Source: DATLLN01 sp963809205 (GTDB taxonomy: Bacteria; Actinomycetota; Thermoleophilia; Gaiellales; JAICJC01). Taken from it: 64,000 bases of DNA. The notes under the pieces were generated by a model. It worked only from the letters and a program-made list of their open reading frames with translations. It made no database searches and was not told the DNA's origin. The position numbers were made by a program, and so were the translations under genes. Location of the stretch: assembly GCA_963809205.1 (NCBI GenBank), contig CAWEIS010000025.1, positions 248,001 through 312,000 on the forward strand. Reading direction: 5' to 3'. Below, in pieces: positions 16,758-27,562 of the stretch (position 1 is its first letter; every line of letters begins with the position of its first letter).

Positions 16758-17664
16758 GCGAGTCGCGGCGTACGTCTCCGAGCACCGGGTGCTCGCCCCC
16801 GGCGAGCCGGTGCTCGCGCTGGTCTCCGGGGGCGCAGACTCGCTCTGCCTGTGGGGCGTGCTCTGCGATCTGGGCTACGACGTGGAGGCGCTGCACGTCG
16901 AGCACGGCCTCCGCGGCGCCGCCGGCCTGGCCGACGCCGCGCACTGCTCGGCGCTGGGCGCGACGGTCGTGCCCGTCGACCTGCCCGACGGCCCCAACCT
17001 TGAGGCCCGCGCGCGCGAGGCCCGCTACGCCGCGGCGCGCGAGCGCGCGGACGGGCGGCCGATCGCGACCGGCCACACGCTGACCGACCAGGCGGAGACG
17101 GTCGTCTACCGGCTGGCGTCCTCGTCCGGCCCGCGCGCCGTGCGGGCGATGCGGCCGCGCAGCGGGGAGATCGCCCGGCCATTGCTGTGCGCCACGTCCG
17201 ACGAGACCCGCGAGTGGTGCGTGCGGCGCGGGCTCCGGCCCTGCATCGACAAGAGCAACGCCGACCGCCGGATCCGCCGCAACCTGATCCGCCACGAGGT
17301 GATGCCCGCGCTCCGCCGCGTCCACCCGGGGGCCGAGGTCAACCTCGCCCGCAGCGCTGAGTTGCTCGCCGAGCTGGACGAGCTTGTCAGCGCCCTGGCC
17401 GCCGAACACGTCGAGGACGAGCTCGACCTCGAGCAGCTGGCCGCGCTGCCGGTCGCGCTGCAGTCGCTAGTTCTCCGGGAGGCTGCCGAGCGCGCAGCCG
17501 GACGGCCGCTGCGGCTGACGCGCGACCTGACCCGCAGGCTGGTTGAGCTGGGCGAACGGCGCGGCGGCGTGGAGCGGCTCTCGCTGGCCGCCGACCTGGA
17601 GGCGGTGCGCGACCGGTCGACCCTCAGCTTCCAGCCTCCGGCGCGGTATCCTCCCCCGCCGTGA
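16732..17664 (+). CDS. tilS: tRNA(Ile)-lysidine synthase
   Basis: A 310-residue TilS that converts C34 of the CAU-anticodon tRNA-Ile to lysidine using ATP and lysine. The PP-loop VLALVSGGADSLCLWGVL is intact, followed by VEALHVEHGLRG, ATGHTLTDQAETVVYRLASS and CIDKSNADRRIRRNLIRHEV, all diagnostic. It lacks the long C-terminal extension of E. coli TilS, as usual for actinobacteria. The TGA overlaps the GTG of hpt, a conserved gene pair. Start ATG 16732 gives the normal N-terminus. Confidence 0.94.
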   Translation: MSAPKHLPERVAAYVSEHRVLAPGEPVLALVSGGADSLCLWGVLCDLGYDVEALHVEHGLRGAAGLADAAHCSALGATVVPVDLPDGPNLEARAREARYAAARERADGRPIATGHTLTDQAETVVYRLASSSGPRAVRAMRPRSGEIARPLLCATSDETREWCVRRGLRPCIDKSNADRRIRRNLIRHEVMPALRRVHPGAEVNLARSAELLAELDELVSALAAEHVEDELDLEQLAALPVALQSLVLREAAERAAGRPLRLTRDLTRRLVELGERRGGVERLSLAADLEAVRDRSTLSFQPPARYPPPP

Positions 17665-18239
17665 GCGTCGTTCCGCCCACAGCGCTCGACCCGGACGGCC
17701 TGATCGGCGAGGTGCTGGTCGATCCGGCGCCGCTGGCACGCCGGGTGGCGGAGCTGGGCGGCGAGCTCTCGCGCGACTACGCCGACCGCGACCTGCTGCT
17801 GGTGGGTGTGCTGAAGGGCGCCGTGTTCTTCATGGCCGACCTCGTGCGATCGATCACCGTGCCGGTCGAGATCGACTTCATGGCGGTGTCGTCGTACGGC
17901 AGCGGCACCGACTCGTCGGGCGTTGTCCGCATCCTCAAGGACCTCGACGCCAACATCGAGGGGCGCCACGTGGTGATCGTCGAGGACATCGTCGACTCCG
18001 GGCTGACGCTCAGCTACCTGGTGCGCAGCCTCGAGGCGCGAAGCCCGGCGACGCTCGAGGTGTGCGCGCTTCTGACCAAGCCCGAGCGCCGCAAGGCGGA
18101 CATCGAATGCCGGTACGTCGGGTTCGAGATCCCCAACCGCTTCGCGATCGGCTACGGCCTCGACTACACGGAGCGCTTCCGGAGCCTGCCGTACGTCGCC
18201 GCGCTGGATGAAACCAAGATCCCCGACGACCTGCTCTGA
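17661..18239 (+). CDS. hpt: Hypoxanthine phosphoribosyltransferase
   Basis: A 192-residue type I phosphoribosyltransferase for hypoxanthine/guanine salvage. It has LLVGVLKGAVFFMADLVR with the Lys-Gly loop, IDFMAVSSYGSGTDSSG, and the PRPP-binding motif HVVIVEDIVDSGLTLSYL, then KADIECRYVGFEIPNRF and GYGLDYTERFRSLPYV. The GTG at 17661 overlaps the tilS stop; TATCCT (17647-17652) lies 8 nt upstream, so it may also be made from its own leaderless mRNA. ftsH follows, as in other actinobacteria. Confidence 0.94.
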   Translation: MSVVPPTALDPDGLIGEVLVDPAPLARRVAELGGELSRDYADRDLLLVGVLKGAVFFMADLVRSITVPVEIDFMAVSSYGSGTDSSGVVRILKDLDANIEGRHVVIVEDIVDSGLTLSYLVRSLEARSPATLEVCALLTKPERRKADIECRYVGFEIPNRFAIGYGLDYTERFRSLPYVAALDETKIPDDLL

Positions 18240-18278
18240 CCGCTGGTTTCAAGCCCGCGGGAGGGGCTGCCGATAGAC

Positions 18279-18307
18279 CCCAGAGACCCGGTCGCAGGGT
18301 GTCTGGG
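18279..18307. terminator. Hairpin between hpt and ftsH
   Basis: CCCAGAGACCC pairs with GGGTGTCTGGG around a 7-nt loop, with a single internal mismatch. It lies 40 nt after the hpt stop and about 25 nt before the TAAGGT hexamer upstream of ftsH. No T-run follows, so it may be a weak terminator for hpt or a regulatory stem near the ftsH promoter. Confidence 0.4.
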
Positions 18308-18373
18308 AAACAGGCTTCCAAGACGGCCCGTGGTAAGGTTCTGCGCAGTCAATCAGGCAGGTAGAGAGGCGTC

Positions 18374-20338
<1,965 letters not shown>

Positions 20339-20420
20339 CGGCCGGGTCCACCCTTTAGGTTGACGGTGCCCTACCCCTTCGCGGGTGAGGCGCCCTCTCC
20401 ATCAGGTCGATCACCAGTGC

Positions 20421-21731
20421 ATGGCATTGCGTCGCATGGTGGTCCTGGCCGCGCTGGGGGGCACGGCCCTCTTCGCACTGGCGCCGAGTCCGGCGTCGGT
20501 CGGTGCGGGGACGGGTCGGATCACGAAGCAGTCGGGCTGGGTGACGATCACGTCACCCCGGCCCGGCGTCCATGTTCAGCGCAAGACGATCTGGGTGTCC
20601 GGGTACGGCGGCGCTCGGACGATCACGCGCGTCACCTGGCCGATCGGGAACGGCCACGTCTCGCTGGACGCGCAGCCGCTGGGCGCGTACCGCTCGTCGG
20701 ACGCCGGCTTCGGCGGCTCCCGGATCAGTGCGCAGTTCGGGCAGGGCGGGTTCATCGCCGGGATCAACGGCGACACGTTCACGGGCAGCTGGGTCTGCTC
20801 GTACTGCCACGTCCACGGCCTGTTCGTTCATGACCGGCAGATCAAGAACTTCGGCGACCAGGGCCCGGGCGTCGGGTTCACGCCGAGCGGCGGCATGATC
20901 ATGGGCCAGCCCGTCGCCCGGCCGACGCAGTTCCTGCTGAAGGGCGGCTTCAAGGCGACCGTCGGCGCGTTCGGCGCGACGCCCTCGTCGCCCTACTACG
21001 ACCAGATCGGCGTCTACACAGGCGGCACCGTGACGCTTCCCGCCAACGCCTACGGCGTGACCGTGGACAGCGGCGTGCTGTCCTCGCTGCTTCGCACCAG
21101 CACGCCGCGCTCGGTGACCAGCCCGAACGGCATCCGCCGCGAGCCGGTGCAGAGCTTCCGGATTGTCGAGGAGTCCGCGCCCGGCGTCACGCAGCCGCTT
21201 CCCGTGATCGCCTCGTTCACCGGCGGCAGCCAGGCGGTCGTGCCCGCCGGTCAGATGCTGCTCGTCGGCCGCACCGGCGCCTCCGGTCCGTACGCAGGCA
21301 ACGCGCTGCAGCGCACGGTCGCCGCGTCGCTCCCCGTGCGCGTGACGATGAGCGACCAGGGCTGGGGCAGCGCAGACGACGTGATGGACGGCAAGTTCCA
21401 GCTGATCGGCGACAGCGTGGCGAAGACCGCGTACCCCGGCTGGAGCGATCCCTGGCCGTGGAGCTGCATGGGCTCCGGCTACGGCTGCTACCGCACCGCC
21501 GTCGGCCGCAACGGCAACACCGGATTCCTGGCCATCGTCGGCGCATCCCACGGCTACGGCGGCCTGACCACGGCGGACTTCGCGCGGGTGCTGCGCTCGC
21601 TGGGCGCGACGCAGGCGATGGGCTTCGATGCGAACAGCGCCGCCGAGTTCACGCGCAACGGCAAGTCGCCGATCGCTAACCCGGACGGCGGGCGGATCAT
21701 CCCCACCGCCACCGTGCTCCGCTACAACTGA
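20421..21731 (+). CDS. Secreted phosphodiester glycosidase family protein
   Basis: A 436-residue exported protein with signal peptide RRMVVLAALGGTALFALAP. The C-terminal half matches the phosphodiester glycosidase (NAGPA) family: RTAVGRNGNTGFLAIVG, GGLTTADFARVLRSLGA and TQAMGFDANSAAEF. Relatives remove sugar caps from phosphodiesters or act on cell-wall polymers; the substrate here is unknown. The ATG at 20421 was preferred because the signal peptide follows directly, but an in-frame GTG at 20385 is possible. A TAGGTT hexamer at 20356 could be the -10. It separates ftsH from the fol genes. Confidence 0.78.
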   Translation: MALRRMVVLAALGGTALFALAPSPASVGAGTGRITKQSGWVTITSPRPGVHVQRKTIWVSGYGGARTITRVTWPIGNGHVSLDAQPLGAYRSSDAGFGGSRISAQFGQGGFIAGINGDTFTGSWVCSYCHVHGLFVHDRQIKNFGDQGPGVGFTPSGGMIMGQPVARPTQFLLKGGFKATVGAFGATPSSPYYDQIGVYTGGTVTLPANAYGVTVDSGVLSSLLRTSTPRSVTSPNGIRREPVQSFRIVEESAPGVTQPLPVIASFTGGSQAVVPAGQMLLVGRTGASGPYAGNALQRTVAASLPVRVTMSDQGWGSADDVMDGKFQLIGDSVAKTAYPGWSDPWPWSCMGSGYGCYRTAVGRNGNTGFLAIVGASHGYGGLTTADFARVLRSLGATQAMGFDANSAAEFTRNGKSPIANPDGGRIIPTATVLRYN

Positions 21732-21746
21732 GCGGCTTCACGCGAT

Positions 21747-21775
21747 GCAACAACGGGGTCAGACCCCTTTGTTGC
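21747..21775. repeat. GGGGTCAGACCCC hairpin element, copy 3
   Basis: Arms GCAACAA and TTGTTGC flank the core GGGGTCAGACCCC. Compared with copies 1 and 4 one base pair of the arm changed from T-A to C-G on both sides, so the stem is conserved. It lies 16 nt after the glycosidase stop and forms the left border of the cupin gene; copy 4, in the opposite orientation, forms the right border. Confidence 0.85.
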
Positions 21776-21817
21776 GCGGACTCGCGCAGGCGCGGCCGTC
21801 GTGGCAAACTCACGTCG

Positions 21818-22372
21818 ATGGTCGCCGAGTCGCCCCTTGAGCAGACCGAATATGGGTTCGTGCCCACAGGGAGAGGCTGGTTCGTCCTCAACGCCCTCGA
21901 AGCGCCCTGGTACGAGCGCGACGGTCGTGGTTCTTACTGCGAGTTCGAGGGGTTCGAGAAACAAGATCCGGACTTCTCGCAGCTGGGAATCAATGTGACA
22001 CGACTGCGGCCCGGCGAGTCGATGGCGATGTACCACTGGGAGGCCGACCAGGAGGATTTCCTCGTCGTCGCCGGTGCGGCACTGCTCATCGTGGAAGGCC
22101 AGGAACGGCCGCTTCGGCAGTGGGATCTTGTCCACTGCCCGCCGCGGACGGAGCACACGATCATCGGAGCCGGGGAAACGGCATGCGTGATCGTCGCTGT
22201 CGGCGCCCGTGACCGCTCGACGGGAGTCGAGTGGGGCGCGCACACCGCCAACGAAGCCGCACGCCGCCATAACGCCGGGGTTGAGCACGAAACGACGGAT
22301 TCTGGGGAGGCCTACGCGCGTTTCGGAGCGTCCAGGCGAACACAGTACCGCGCAGGCTGGCTGCCGGGTTAG
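21818..22372 (+). CDS. Cupin-domain protein
   Basis: A 184-residue single-cupin protein: the barrel is seen in LGINVTRLRPGESMAMYHWE, QEDFLVVAGAALLIVEGQER and PLRQWDLVHCPPRTEHTIIG, with His and Glu residues that may bind metal. Function is unknown; relatives include small-molecule isomerases, dioxygenases and storage-like proteins. Codons such as AAA, CAA and AAT are commoner than in its neighbours and the GC looks lower by eye. It sits alone between two inverted hairpin elements. ATG 21818 lies 7 nt behind CAAACT, a weak -10. Confidence 0.78.
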   Translation: MVAESPLEQTEYGFVPTGRGWFVLNALEAPWYERDGRGSYCEFEGFEKQDPDFSQLGINVTRLRPGESMAMYHWEADQEDFLVVAGAALLIVEGQERPLRQWDLVHCPPRTEHTIIGAGETACVIVAVGARDRSTGVEWGAHTANEAARRHNAGVEHETTDSGEAYARFGASRRTQYRAGWLPG

Positions 22373-22393
22373 CCACTGCGTTTGGCGGGCGGA

Positions 22394-22424
22394 TGTAACA
22401 AAGGGGTCTGACCCCGTTGTTACA
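22394..22424. repeat. GGGGTCAGACCCC hairpin element, copy 4 (inverted)
   Basis: The exact reverse complement of copy 1: arms TGTAACAA and TTGTTACA around GGGGTCTGACCCC. It carries the TAA stop (22422-22420) of the minus-strand dehydrogenase gene. With copy 3 it brackets the 0.6-kb cupin segment. It lies between converging genes and could terminate both. Confidence 0.85.
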
Positions 22425-24498
22425 CGAGTGGCCGCTCGCGCAGATACGGCAGCGCGTGGGCGGGATCCGGGGAGTCGATCTCGCGGCCGAGGCGGTGGCC
22501 GTCGAAGATCGCATCGGCGATCAGGCGCGGCGCGACGCAGTCGCCGATGCGGTAGACCGCCTCGACGCCCTCGCGCTCCAGCGCGTCGGGGTCTGCCACC
22601 AGCTCGCGGTACAGCGAGTCGTCGGAGACGCGTTGGGTGACCAGCACGACCGCGTCCACCTCGAGCGTCGAGCGGGCGTCGAACTCGCCGACCAGCTCGA
22701 TGCCGCCCTCGGCGACGCGATCCGCCACCACGCCCCGGTGTGCGCCGATGCCGAGCTGGTGCAGCCGCCGCCGGACGGGAAGCCCCTCCAGCGTCTGGTC
22801 GGCGATCGGCGCGACCGACTCGTGGCTGGTGACGAACTCGACCTCGTAGCCCTCGCCGCGCAGCAGCTCGGCCAGCGCAGTGCCGGTGAAGTACCCCTCG
22901 TAATCGACCACCGCCACGCGCCTGCCGGGCGGGCGCTTGCCCTCGAGCATGACCTGCTCGGGCGTCAGCACGTGGGGGAGCGTCGCGTCCGCGCCGGGGA
23001 TCGGCCGGCGGGTGACGCCGGACAGGCCGTCGCCCACCCAGTGCGACCCGGTGGCGACGATCACGATCTGGGCGCCGTACTCCAGCACCTGCTGCGCCGT
23101 CAGCGGAGACGAGAGCCCGACCGACACGTTGTCGAGCCGGTCGAGCTGCACCCGCCGGTAGTCGATCACGTGGCCCCACGACCCGAGCCCGGGCATCCGC
23201 GTGACCCAGCGCATGCAGCCGCCGATGTCGTCGTCGGCGTCGACCATGTGCACCAGCTCCATGCCGCGCTTGCCGAGCACCGTCGCGCACTCCATCCCGG
23301 CCGGCCCGGCGCCAACGATCAGCACGCCCCGGTCGCGGTTTGAGGCCGGCTCGTACCGCTCCGGATGCCAGCCGCGGCGGTGCTCCTCGCCGGCCGTCGC
23401 GTTCTGCGTGCAGCCCAGGTGGCTGCCCCAGATCGACCGCGAGTAGCAGGCGTTGCAGCCGATGCACTCGCGCACCTCGTCGTAGCGGCCCTCCTCGATC
23501 TTGACCGGCAGGAACGGGTCGGAGATCGACGGCCGCGCGGCGCCGATCAGGTCGACGGTGCCGCCGCGCACGAGGTCGGCCATCCGGTCGGGATCGGTGA
23601 ACCGGCCGACCACGACGATTGGCTTGTCGGTCGCCTCGCGAGCGCGACCCGACCACTCCAGCTGGTAGCCCTGGTCGAAGAACCGCGACGGCCCGGAGTC
23701 GAGCCGGCCCGGCCCCCACATCGAGCCGATGACGACGTCCCACAGGTCGACCATGTGATCGGCCGCGCGGATGAACTCGAGCCCGTCCTCGATCGGCACG
23801 CTCGACAGGTCGAGCGTGTCCGCGGCGATCCGCACGGCGATCGCCATGTCATCGCCGACCTCCGCCTTGACCAGCTCGATCGCCTCCAGCCAGAACCGCG
23901 CGCGGTTCTCGAACGAGCCGCCGTACTCGTCGGTGCGTCGGTTGTAGACGGGGGAGAGGAACTGCGTGGGCAGGTAGGTGTGCGACCCGTACACGTAGAC
24001 GATGTCGAAGCCGGCCGACCGCGCCCGCTTGGCCGCCGCCACCCAGTCCTGCTGCACGCGGCGGATGTCGTGCTTGTCCATCGCCTTGGGCACGACCACG
24101 CTCTCCAGGTCGCTGGCGATCTGCGACGGCGCCAGCTGGACGAGCCGCGACTCCCGGCCCTCGGCGTACACGCCGCCGTGCCACAGCTGGACGCCGGCCA
24201 GCGCGCCGTGCTCGTGCGCCTTGTCGGTCATCAGCGACAGCGCGCGGGCGTCCTCGTCGTCCCACAGCCGCGCCGACACGTACGGCGTCTCGTCCGACTC
24301 GGCGCTGATCGAGCAGTACTCGGTGCACACCGCGGCCCAGCCGCCCTCGGCCTTCATGCCGCGGAAGGCCGCCTGCGTCCACGGCTTCTCGACGCCGAAC
24401 CCGGTGCAGTGGGGCACCTGGTAGAAGCGGTTGCGCAGCGTCTTCGGCCCGATCCTGACCGGCTCGAAGAGGATGTCGTGCCGCGGCTCGCGGCTCAC
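22420..24498 (-). CDS. Trimethylamine/dimethylamine dehydrogenase-like flavoprotein
   Basis: A 692-residue homologue of TMADH, similar from the first residues (DILFEPVRIGPKTLRNRFYQ). It keeps the flavin-linking Cys in VPHC (residue 31), Tyr in TEYCS, the Tyr/His pair in YVYGSHTYLP, the Asp in LDSGPSRF and the CX2CX2CX11C iron-sulfur cluster at CIGCNACYSR. A C-terminal nucleotide-binding half begins VLIVGAGPAGMECATVLG. By my alignment two Trp of the TMADH substrate bowl (264, 355) are displaced, so another N-methyl amine is likely. GTG 24498 overlaps the mttB-like stop. The gene ends inside a hairpin. Confidence 0.87.
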   Translation of the reverse strand: MSREPRHDILFEPVRIGPKTLRNRFYQVPHCTGFGVEKPWTQAAFRGMKAEGGWAAVCTEYCSISAESDETPYVSARLWDDEDARALSLMTDKAHEHGALAGVQLWHGGVYAEGRESRLVQLAPSQIASDLESVVVPKAMDKHDIRRVQQDWVAAAKRARSAGFDIVYVYGSHTYLPTQFLSPVYNRRTDEYGGSFENRARFWLEAIELVKAEVGDDMAIAVRIAADTLDLSSVPIEDGLEFIRAADHMVDLWDVVIGSMWGPGRLDSGPSRFFDQGYQLEWSGRAREATDKPIVVVGRFTDPDRMADLVRGGTVDLIGAARPSISDPFLPVKIEEGRYDEVRECIGCNACYSRSIWGSHLGCTQNATAGEEHRRGWHPERYEPASNRDRGVLIVGAGPAGMECATVLGKRGMELVHMVDADDDIGGCMRWVTRMPGLGSWGHVIDYRRVQLDRLDNVSVGLSSPLTAQQVLEYGAQIVIVATGSHWVGDGLSGVTRRPIPGADATLPHVLTPEQVMLEGKRPPGRRVAVVDYEGYFTGTALAELLRGEGYEVEFVTSHESVAPIADQTLEGLPVRRRLHQLGIGAHRGVVADRVAEGGIELVGEFDARSTLEVDAVVLVTQRVSDDSLYRELVADPDALEREGVEAVYRIGDCVAPRLIADAIFDGHRLGREIDSPDPAHALPYLRERPLV

Positions 24499-25952
24499 TC
24501 GCCGGCCTCGATCTCCGCCCGGCGCCGCGCCATGTACTCCTGGAGCTCCTCGTCGACGGCCGGGTCGATTCCCGGATCCTCCCAGCTCACGAGCAGCGCC
24601 TTCCACTCCTTCATCGCGAGCTCGTCCGCGGTGGGCGCGCCCTGCTTCTGCCACGTCACGTACGACTGCGCGCGAAACAGCGGGCTCATGAACGACCACT
24701 CCTTGAAGTGGGCCAGCGTGTGGTCGTTGGCGAGGAACATCCCACCGGGGCCCTCGGCGCGGACGGCGTCCAGGGCGAGCTCCTCGGCGCCGGCCTCGAA
24801 CCCGCGGCCGACGATCCGGAACATCCGCAGCACCTCGAGGTCGAATGCGAACTTCTCGTACGACGCGACCAGGCCGCCCTCCATCCAGCCGCAGGCGTGG
24901 AGCACGAAGTCCGACGCGGCCAGCATCGTCGCCCACAGCGTCATCAGCGTCTCGCTCGCCGCCTGGGCGTCCATCGCCAGGCCGGCGCACAGTCCGCCGC
25001 CGCCGCGGTAGGGGAGGCGGTAGTGGCGGGCCAGCTGCCCGCCGGCGATCGTGCCGAACACCGACTCCGGAGTGCCCAGTGCGGGCGCCCCGCTGCGCAT
25101 GTCGACAGCGGTGAAGAACGAGCCGAACAGGCACGGGGCGCCCGGCCGGATCGCCTGGATCAGCGCGACGCCGGACAGCGCCTCGGCCACCTCCAGCGAG
25201 AGCCCGGCCGCCACGCTGACCGGCGCTGTCGCCCCGGCCAGCAGGAACGGCGTGACGATCACCGGCTGGTTGGCCGACGCCCACTCGGTCAGGGCGTCCA
25301 CCATCAGCCGGTCCCAGACGAGCGGGCTGTTGGGGTTGACGACGCCCATCACGGCCGGCGTCCGTTCGATCGCCTCGCGCCCGCCGCACGCGATCGCCGC
25401 CAGGTTCACGGCGTCGCGCGCCTTCGGCCCCGACGTTCCGTAGCAGACGTGCGGCTTGTCCGACCAGCGCAGGATCGAGTAGTCCATGTCCATGTGCCGG
25501 CTGTCCTCGGGGAGGTCGTTCGCCTCGACCGTGCCGCCCTGCTGGCAGCCGATCAGCTCGGCCGCGTGCGCCATCTTCACCAGCTCGACGTGGTCGGCCA
25601 TCGTGCCGTCGCGCCGCCCGCGCTCCAGATCGTGGGCGAACGGCGAGCCGCCGACCGGCGCCAGCACCAGCGAGCCGCCGCCGATCGTCACCTCGCGCTC
25701 GGGGTTGCGCGGCCGAAGGGTGAAGGTCTCGGGCGCCTTCGCCACCATCTCCATCACGAACTCGCGGTCCCAGCGCACGCGCTCGCCGTCGATCCGCTGG
25801 CCGTGCGACTTCAGCAGCTCGAGCGCCTCCTCCTGGCGGACGTCCGTGCCGATCTCCTCGAGGATCGTCATCGCCTGCTCATGGATCGCCTCGAGCTGCT
25901 CGCCCGCCAGCACCTCTGGGGCGTTCTCCGGAGTGAACATGCGCGCGCCCAT
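24495..25952 (-). CDS. MttB-family trimethylamine methyltransferase-like protein (no pyrrolysine)
   Basis: A 485-residue member of the MttB superfamily, with the TIM-barrel blocks GTVEANDLPEDSRHMDMDYS, VMGVVNPNSPLVWD, RLPYRGGGGLCAGLAMDAQA and FLANDHTLAHFKEWSF. Archaeal MttB needs pyrrolysine at an in-frame amber codon; this frame is open with no amber, so it belongs to the non-Pyl branch whose known members demethylate quaternary amines such as glycine betaine using a corrinoid protein. No corrinoid protein or methyl-THF transferase is seen in the window. It is coupled by GTGA to the TMADH-like gene, so both probably act on one methylated amine. Confidence 0.85.
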   Translation of the reverse strand: MGARMFTPENAPEVLAGEQLEAIHEQAMTILEEIGTDVRQEEALELLKSHGQRIDGERVRWDREFVMEMVAKAPETFTLRPRNPEREVTIGGGSLVLAPVGGSPFAHDLERGRRDGTMADHVELVKMAHAAELIGCQQGGTVEANDLPEDSRHMDMDYSILRWSDKPHVCYGTSGPKARDAVNLAAIACGGREAIERTPAVMGVVNPNSPLVWDRLMVDALTEWASANQPVIVTPFLLAGATAPVSVAAGLSLEVAEALSGVALIQAIRPGAPCLFGSFFTAVDMRSGAPALGTPESVFGTIAGGQLARHYRLPYRGGGGLCAGLAMDAQAASETLMTLWATMLAASDFVLHACGWMEGGLVASYEKFAFDLEVLRMFRIVGRGFEAGAEELALDAVRAEGPGGMFLANDHTLAHFKEWSFMSPLFRAQSYVTWQKQGAPTADELAMKEWKALLVSWEDPGIDPAVDEELQEYMARRRAEIEAGE

Positions 25953-25992
25953 GGGGCGGCGAATCTAGCAGGTCGCGATCTACACTCGTGCG

Positions 25993-26757
25993 GTGATCGC
26001 GATGCCGAAGCCGGTTTCCTGGGGTCGCGGGCTGGCGGCCGCGGCGGTCGTCATGGTGGTCTCGCAGCTGGCATTTGTGGCCGGGTTCGAGGTCGCCCGG
26101 CTCGCCCCGTCGGCGCCCGACCGCATCCTCCGCGGCCTGGTTGCCAGCCTGGTCATCGGAGCGCTCACCTGGGTCGCGCTGGCGCTCTCGGCGAGGCTGC
26201 TGTTCCGCCACCGCGAGCGCGACTGGTCGCTGGTCGGCATCTCGCTGCCGCGGCGGACGGTCAGCTCGGTGCTGCTGTTCATCCCGCTGGTCTTCGTGGT
26301 CGCCTACGTGGGCTTCGCCATCTCGCAGCTGCTCGGCCTGACGTCGACGACGGCGATCGACACCGAGCACCGGTCGCAGGGCTACCGGCTGCTGATCGCG
26401 TTCGCGACGATCGTGATCGCTCCGTGGACCGAGGAGCTGGCGTTCCGCGGCTACCTCTACTCGACGCTGGCCGGCCGCTTCGGCTTCTGGCCGGGCGCCG
26501 TCGTCTCGTCCCTTGCCTGGGCGTCGCTGCACCTCACCTCCGGCGTGCTGATTGCGTTCACCGGCGTCGGCGTCGTCCTCTGCTGGCTTCGCCGCCGCAC
26601 CGGCTCGCTGCTGCCCGGCGTCGGGCTGCACGGCGCGTGGAACGCGCTGGCGGCCGGGCTGTCCGGCGCGGGCTGGTGGGTCAGCGGCGGCCTCGGCCTG
26701 CTGGCCGCGAGCATGGTGCTGACCGTCTCCTGGATCCGGGGCCGTGAGCCTGCCTGA
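25993..26757 (+). CDS. CPBP family intramembrane metalloprotease
   Basis: A 254-residue multipass membrane protein of the CPBP (Abi/CAAX prenyl protease 2) family. About seven hydrophobic segments are present; motif 1 is WTEELAFRGYLYSTL with the EExxxR signature, motif 2 is around ASLHLTSG and motif 3 around HGAWNAL. Bacterial roles range from processing small peptides to regulation; none can be assigned. TACACT (25981-25986) lies 6 nt before the GTG, so a leaderless mRNA is likely. It overlaps folP by 14 bp. Confidence 0.85.
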   Translation: MIAMPKPVSWGRGLAAAAVVMVVSQLAFVAGFEVARLAPSAPDRILRGLVASLVIGALTWVALALSARLLFRHRERDWSLVGISLPRRTVSSVLLFIPLVFVVAYVGFAISQLLGLTSTTAIDTEHRSQGYRLLIAFATIVIAPWTEELAFRGYLYSTLAGRFGFWPGAVVSSLAWASLHLTSGVLIAFTGVGVVLCWLRRRTGSLLPGVGLHGAWNALAAGLSGAGWWVSGGLGLLAASMVLTVSWIRGREPA

Positions 26758-27562
26758 GTCGCTTCCCCGCGCGGCGCTGATGGGTGTCGTCAACGTCACC
26801 CCCGACTCGTTCTCGGACGGCGGGCTGTTCCTTGACGCCGGCGCCGCCGTGCAGCACGGGCTGGAACTGGTGGAGGAGGGCGCCCACCTGCTGGACGTCG
26901 GCGGCGAGTCGACCCGCCCCGGCGCCGACCCTGTGTCCGCCGACGAGGAGCTGGCTCGCGTGATCCCGGTCGTCGAGCGCCTGGCTGCAGAGTCCGGCGT
27001 GCCCGTGTCGATCGACACCGCCAAGGCGGCCGTCGCCGAGCGCGCGCTGGCGGCTGGCGCGACGATGGTCAACGACGTGACGGCGATGCGCGCCGACCCG
27101 GGCATGGCGGGCGTCGTCGCCGCGGCGGGCGCGGCCGTCTGCCTGATGCACATGCAGGGCACGCCGCGGACGATGCAGGACGACCCGCGCTACGACGACG
27201 TGGTCGCCGAGATCGTGGAGTTCCTGGGCGAGCGCGTGTCGGCGGCCGTCGAGGCGGGCATCGACGAGCGACGGATCTGCATCGACCCGGGGATCGGCTT
27301 CGGCAAGACCGTCGATCACAACCTGCGGCTTCTGCAGGAGCTGGATGCGCTGTGTGTGCTGGGCCGCCCCGTCGTGGTCGGCGTCTCGCGCAAGCGGTTC
27401 CTGGGCACGCTGACCGGCAGGCCGGAGGGCGACCGCGTCGCGGCGACCGTGGCCGCCAACGTCGCGGCGTTCGAGCGAGGCGCGCGCATCTTCCGCGTCC
27501 ACGACGTGGCGCCCAACCGCGACGCGCTGGCCGTCGCCGCGGCGATCGAGGCGGCGTCGTGA
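26744..27562 (+). CDS. folP: Dihydropteroate synthase
   Basis: A 272-residue DHPS joining p-aminobenzoate to hydroxymethyldihydropterin pyrophosphate in folate synthesis, the sulfonamide target. Motifs: MGVVNVTPDSFSDGGLF, LLDVGGESTRPGADPV, VSIDTAKAAVAERAL, MHMQGTPRTMQ, CIDPGIGFGKTVDHNLRLL and VGVSRKRFLG, all intact. The GTG start at 26744 lies inside the end of the protease gene and the TGA overlaps the folB start, so the three are cotranscribed. The folE gene usually found between ftsH and folP in actinobacteria is absent here. Confidence 0.95.
   Translation: MSLPESLPRAALMGVVNVTPDSFSDGGLFLDAGAAVQHGLELVEEGAHLLDVGGESTRPGADPVSADEELARVIPVVERLAAESGVPVSIDTAKAAVAERALAAGATMVNDVTAMRADPGMAGVVAAAGAAVCLMHMQGTPRTMQDDPRYDDVVAEIVEFLGERVSAAVEAGIDERRICIDPGIGFGKTVDHNLRLLQELDALCVLGRPVVVGVSRKRFLGTLTGRPEGDRVAATVAANVAAFERGARIFRVHDVAPNRDALAVAAAIEAAS

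Noticed and set aside
24495..25952. Pyrrolysine-containing MttB
   Set aside because: The frame has no internal amber codon, so this is the non-pyrrolysine branch.
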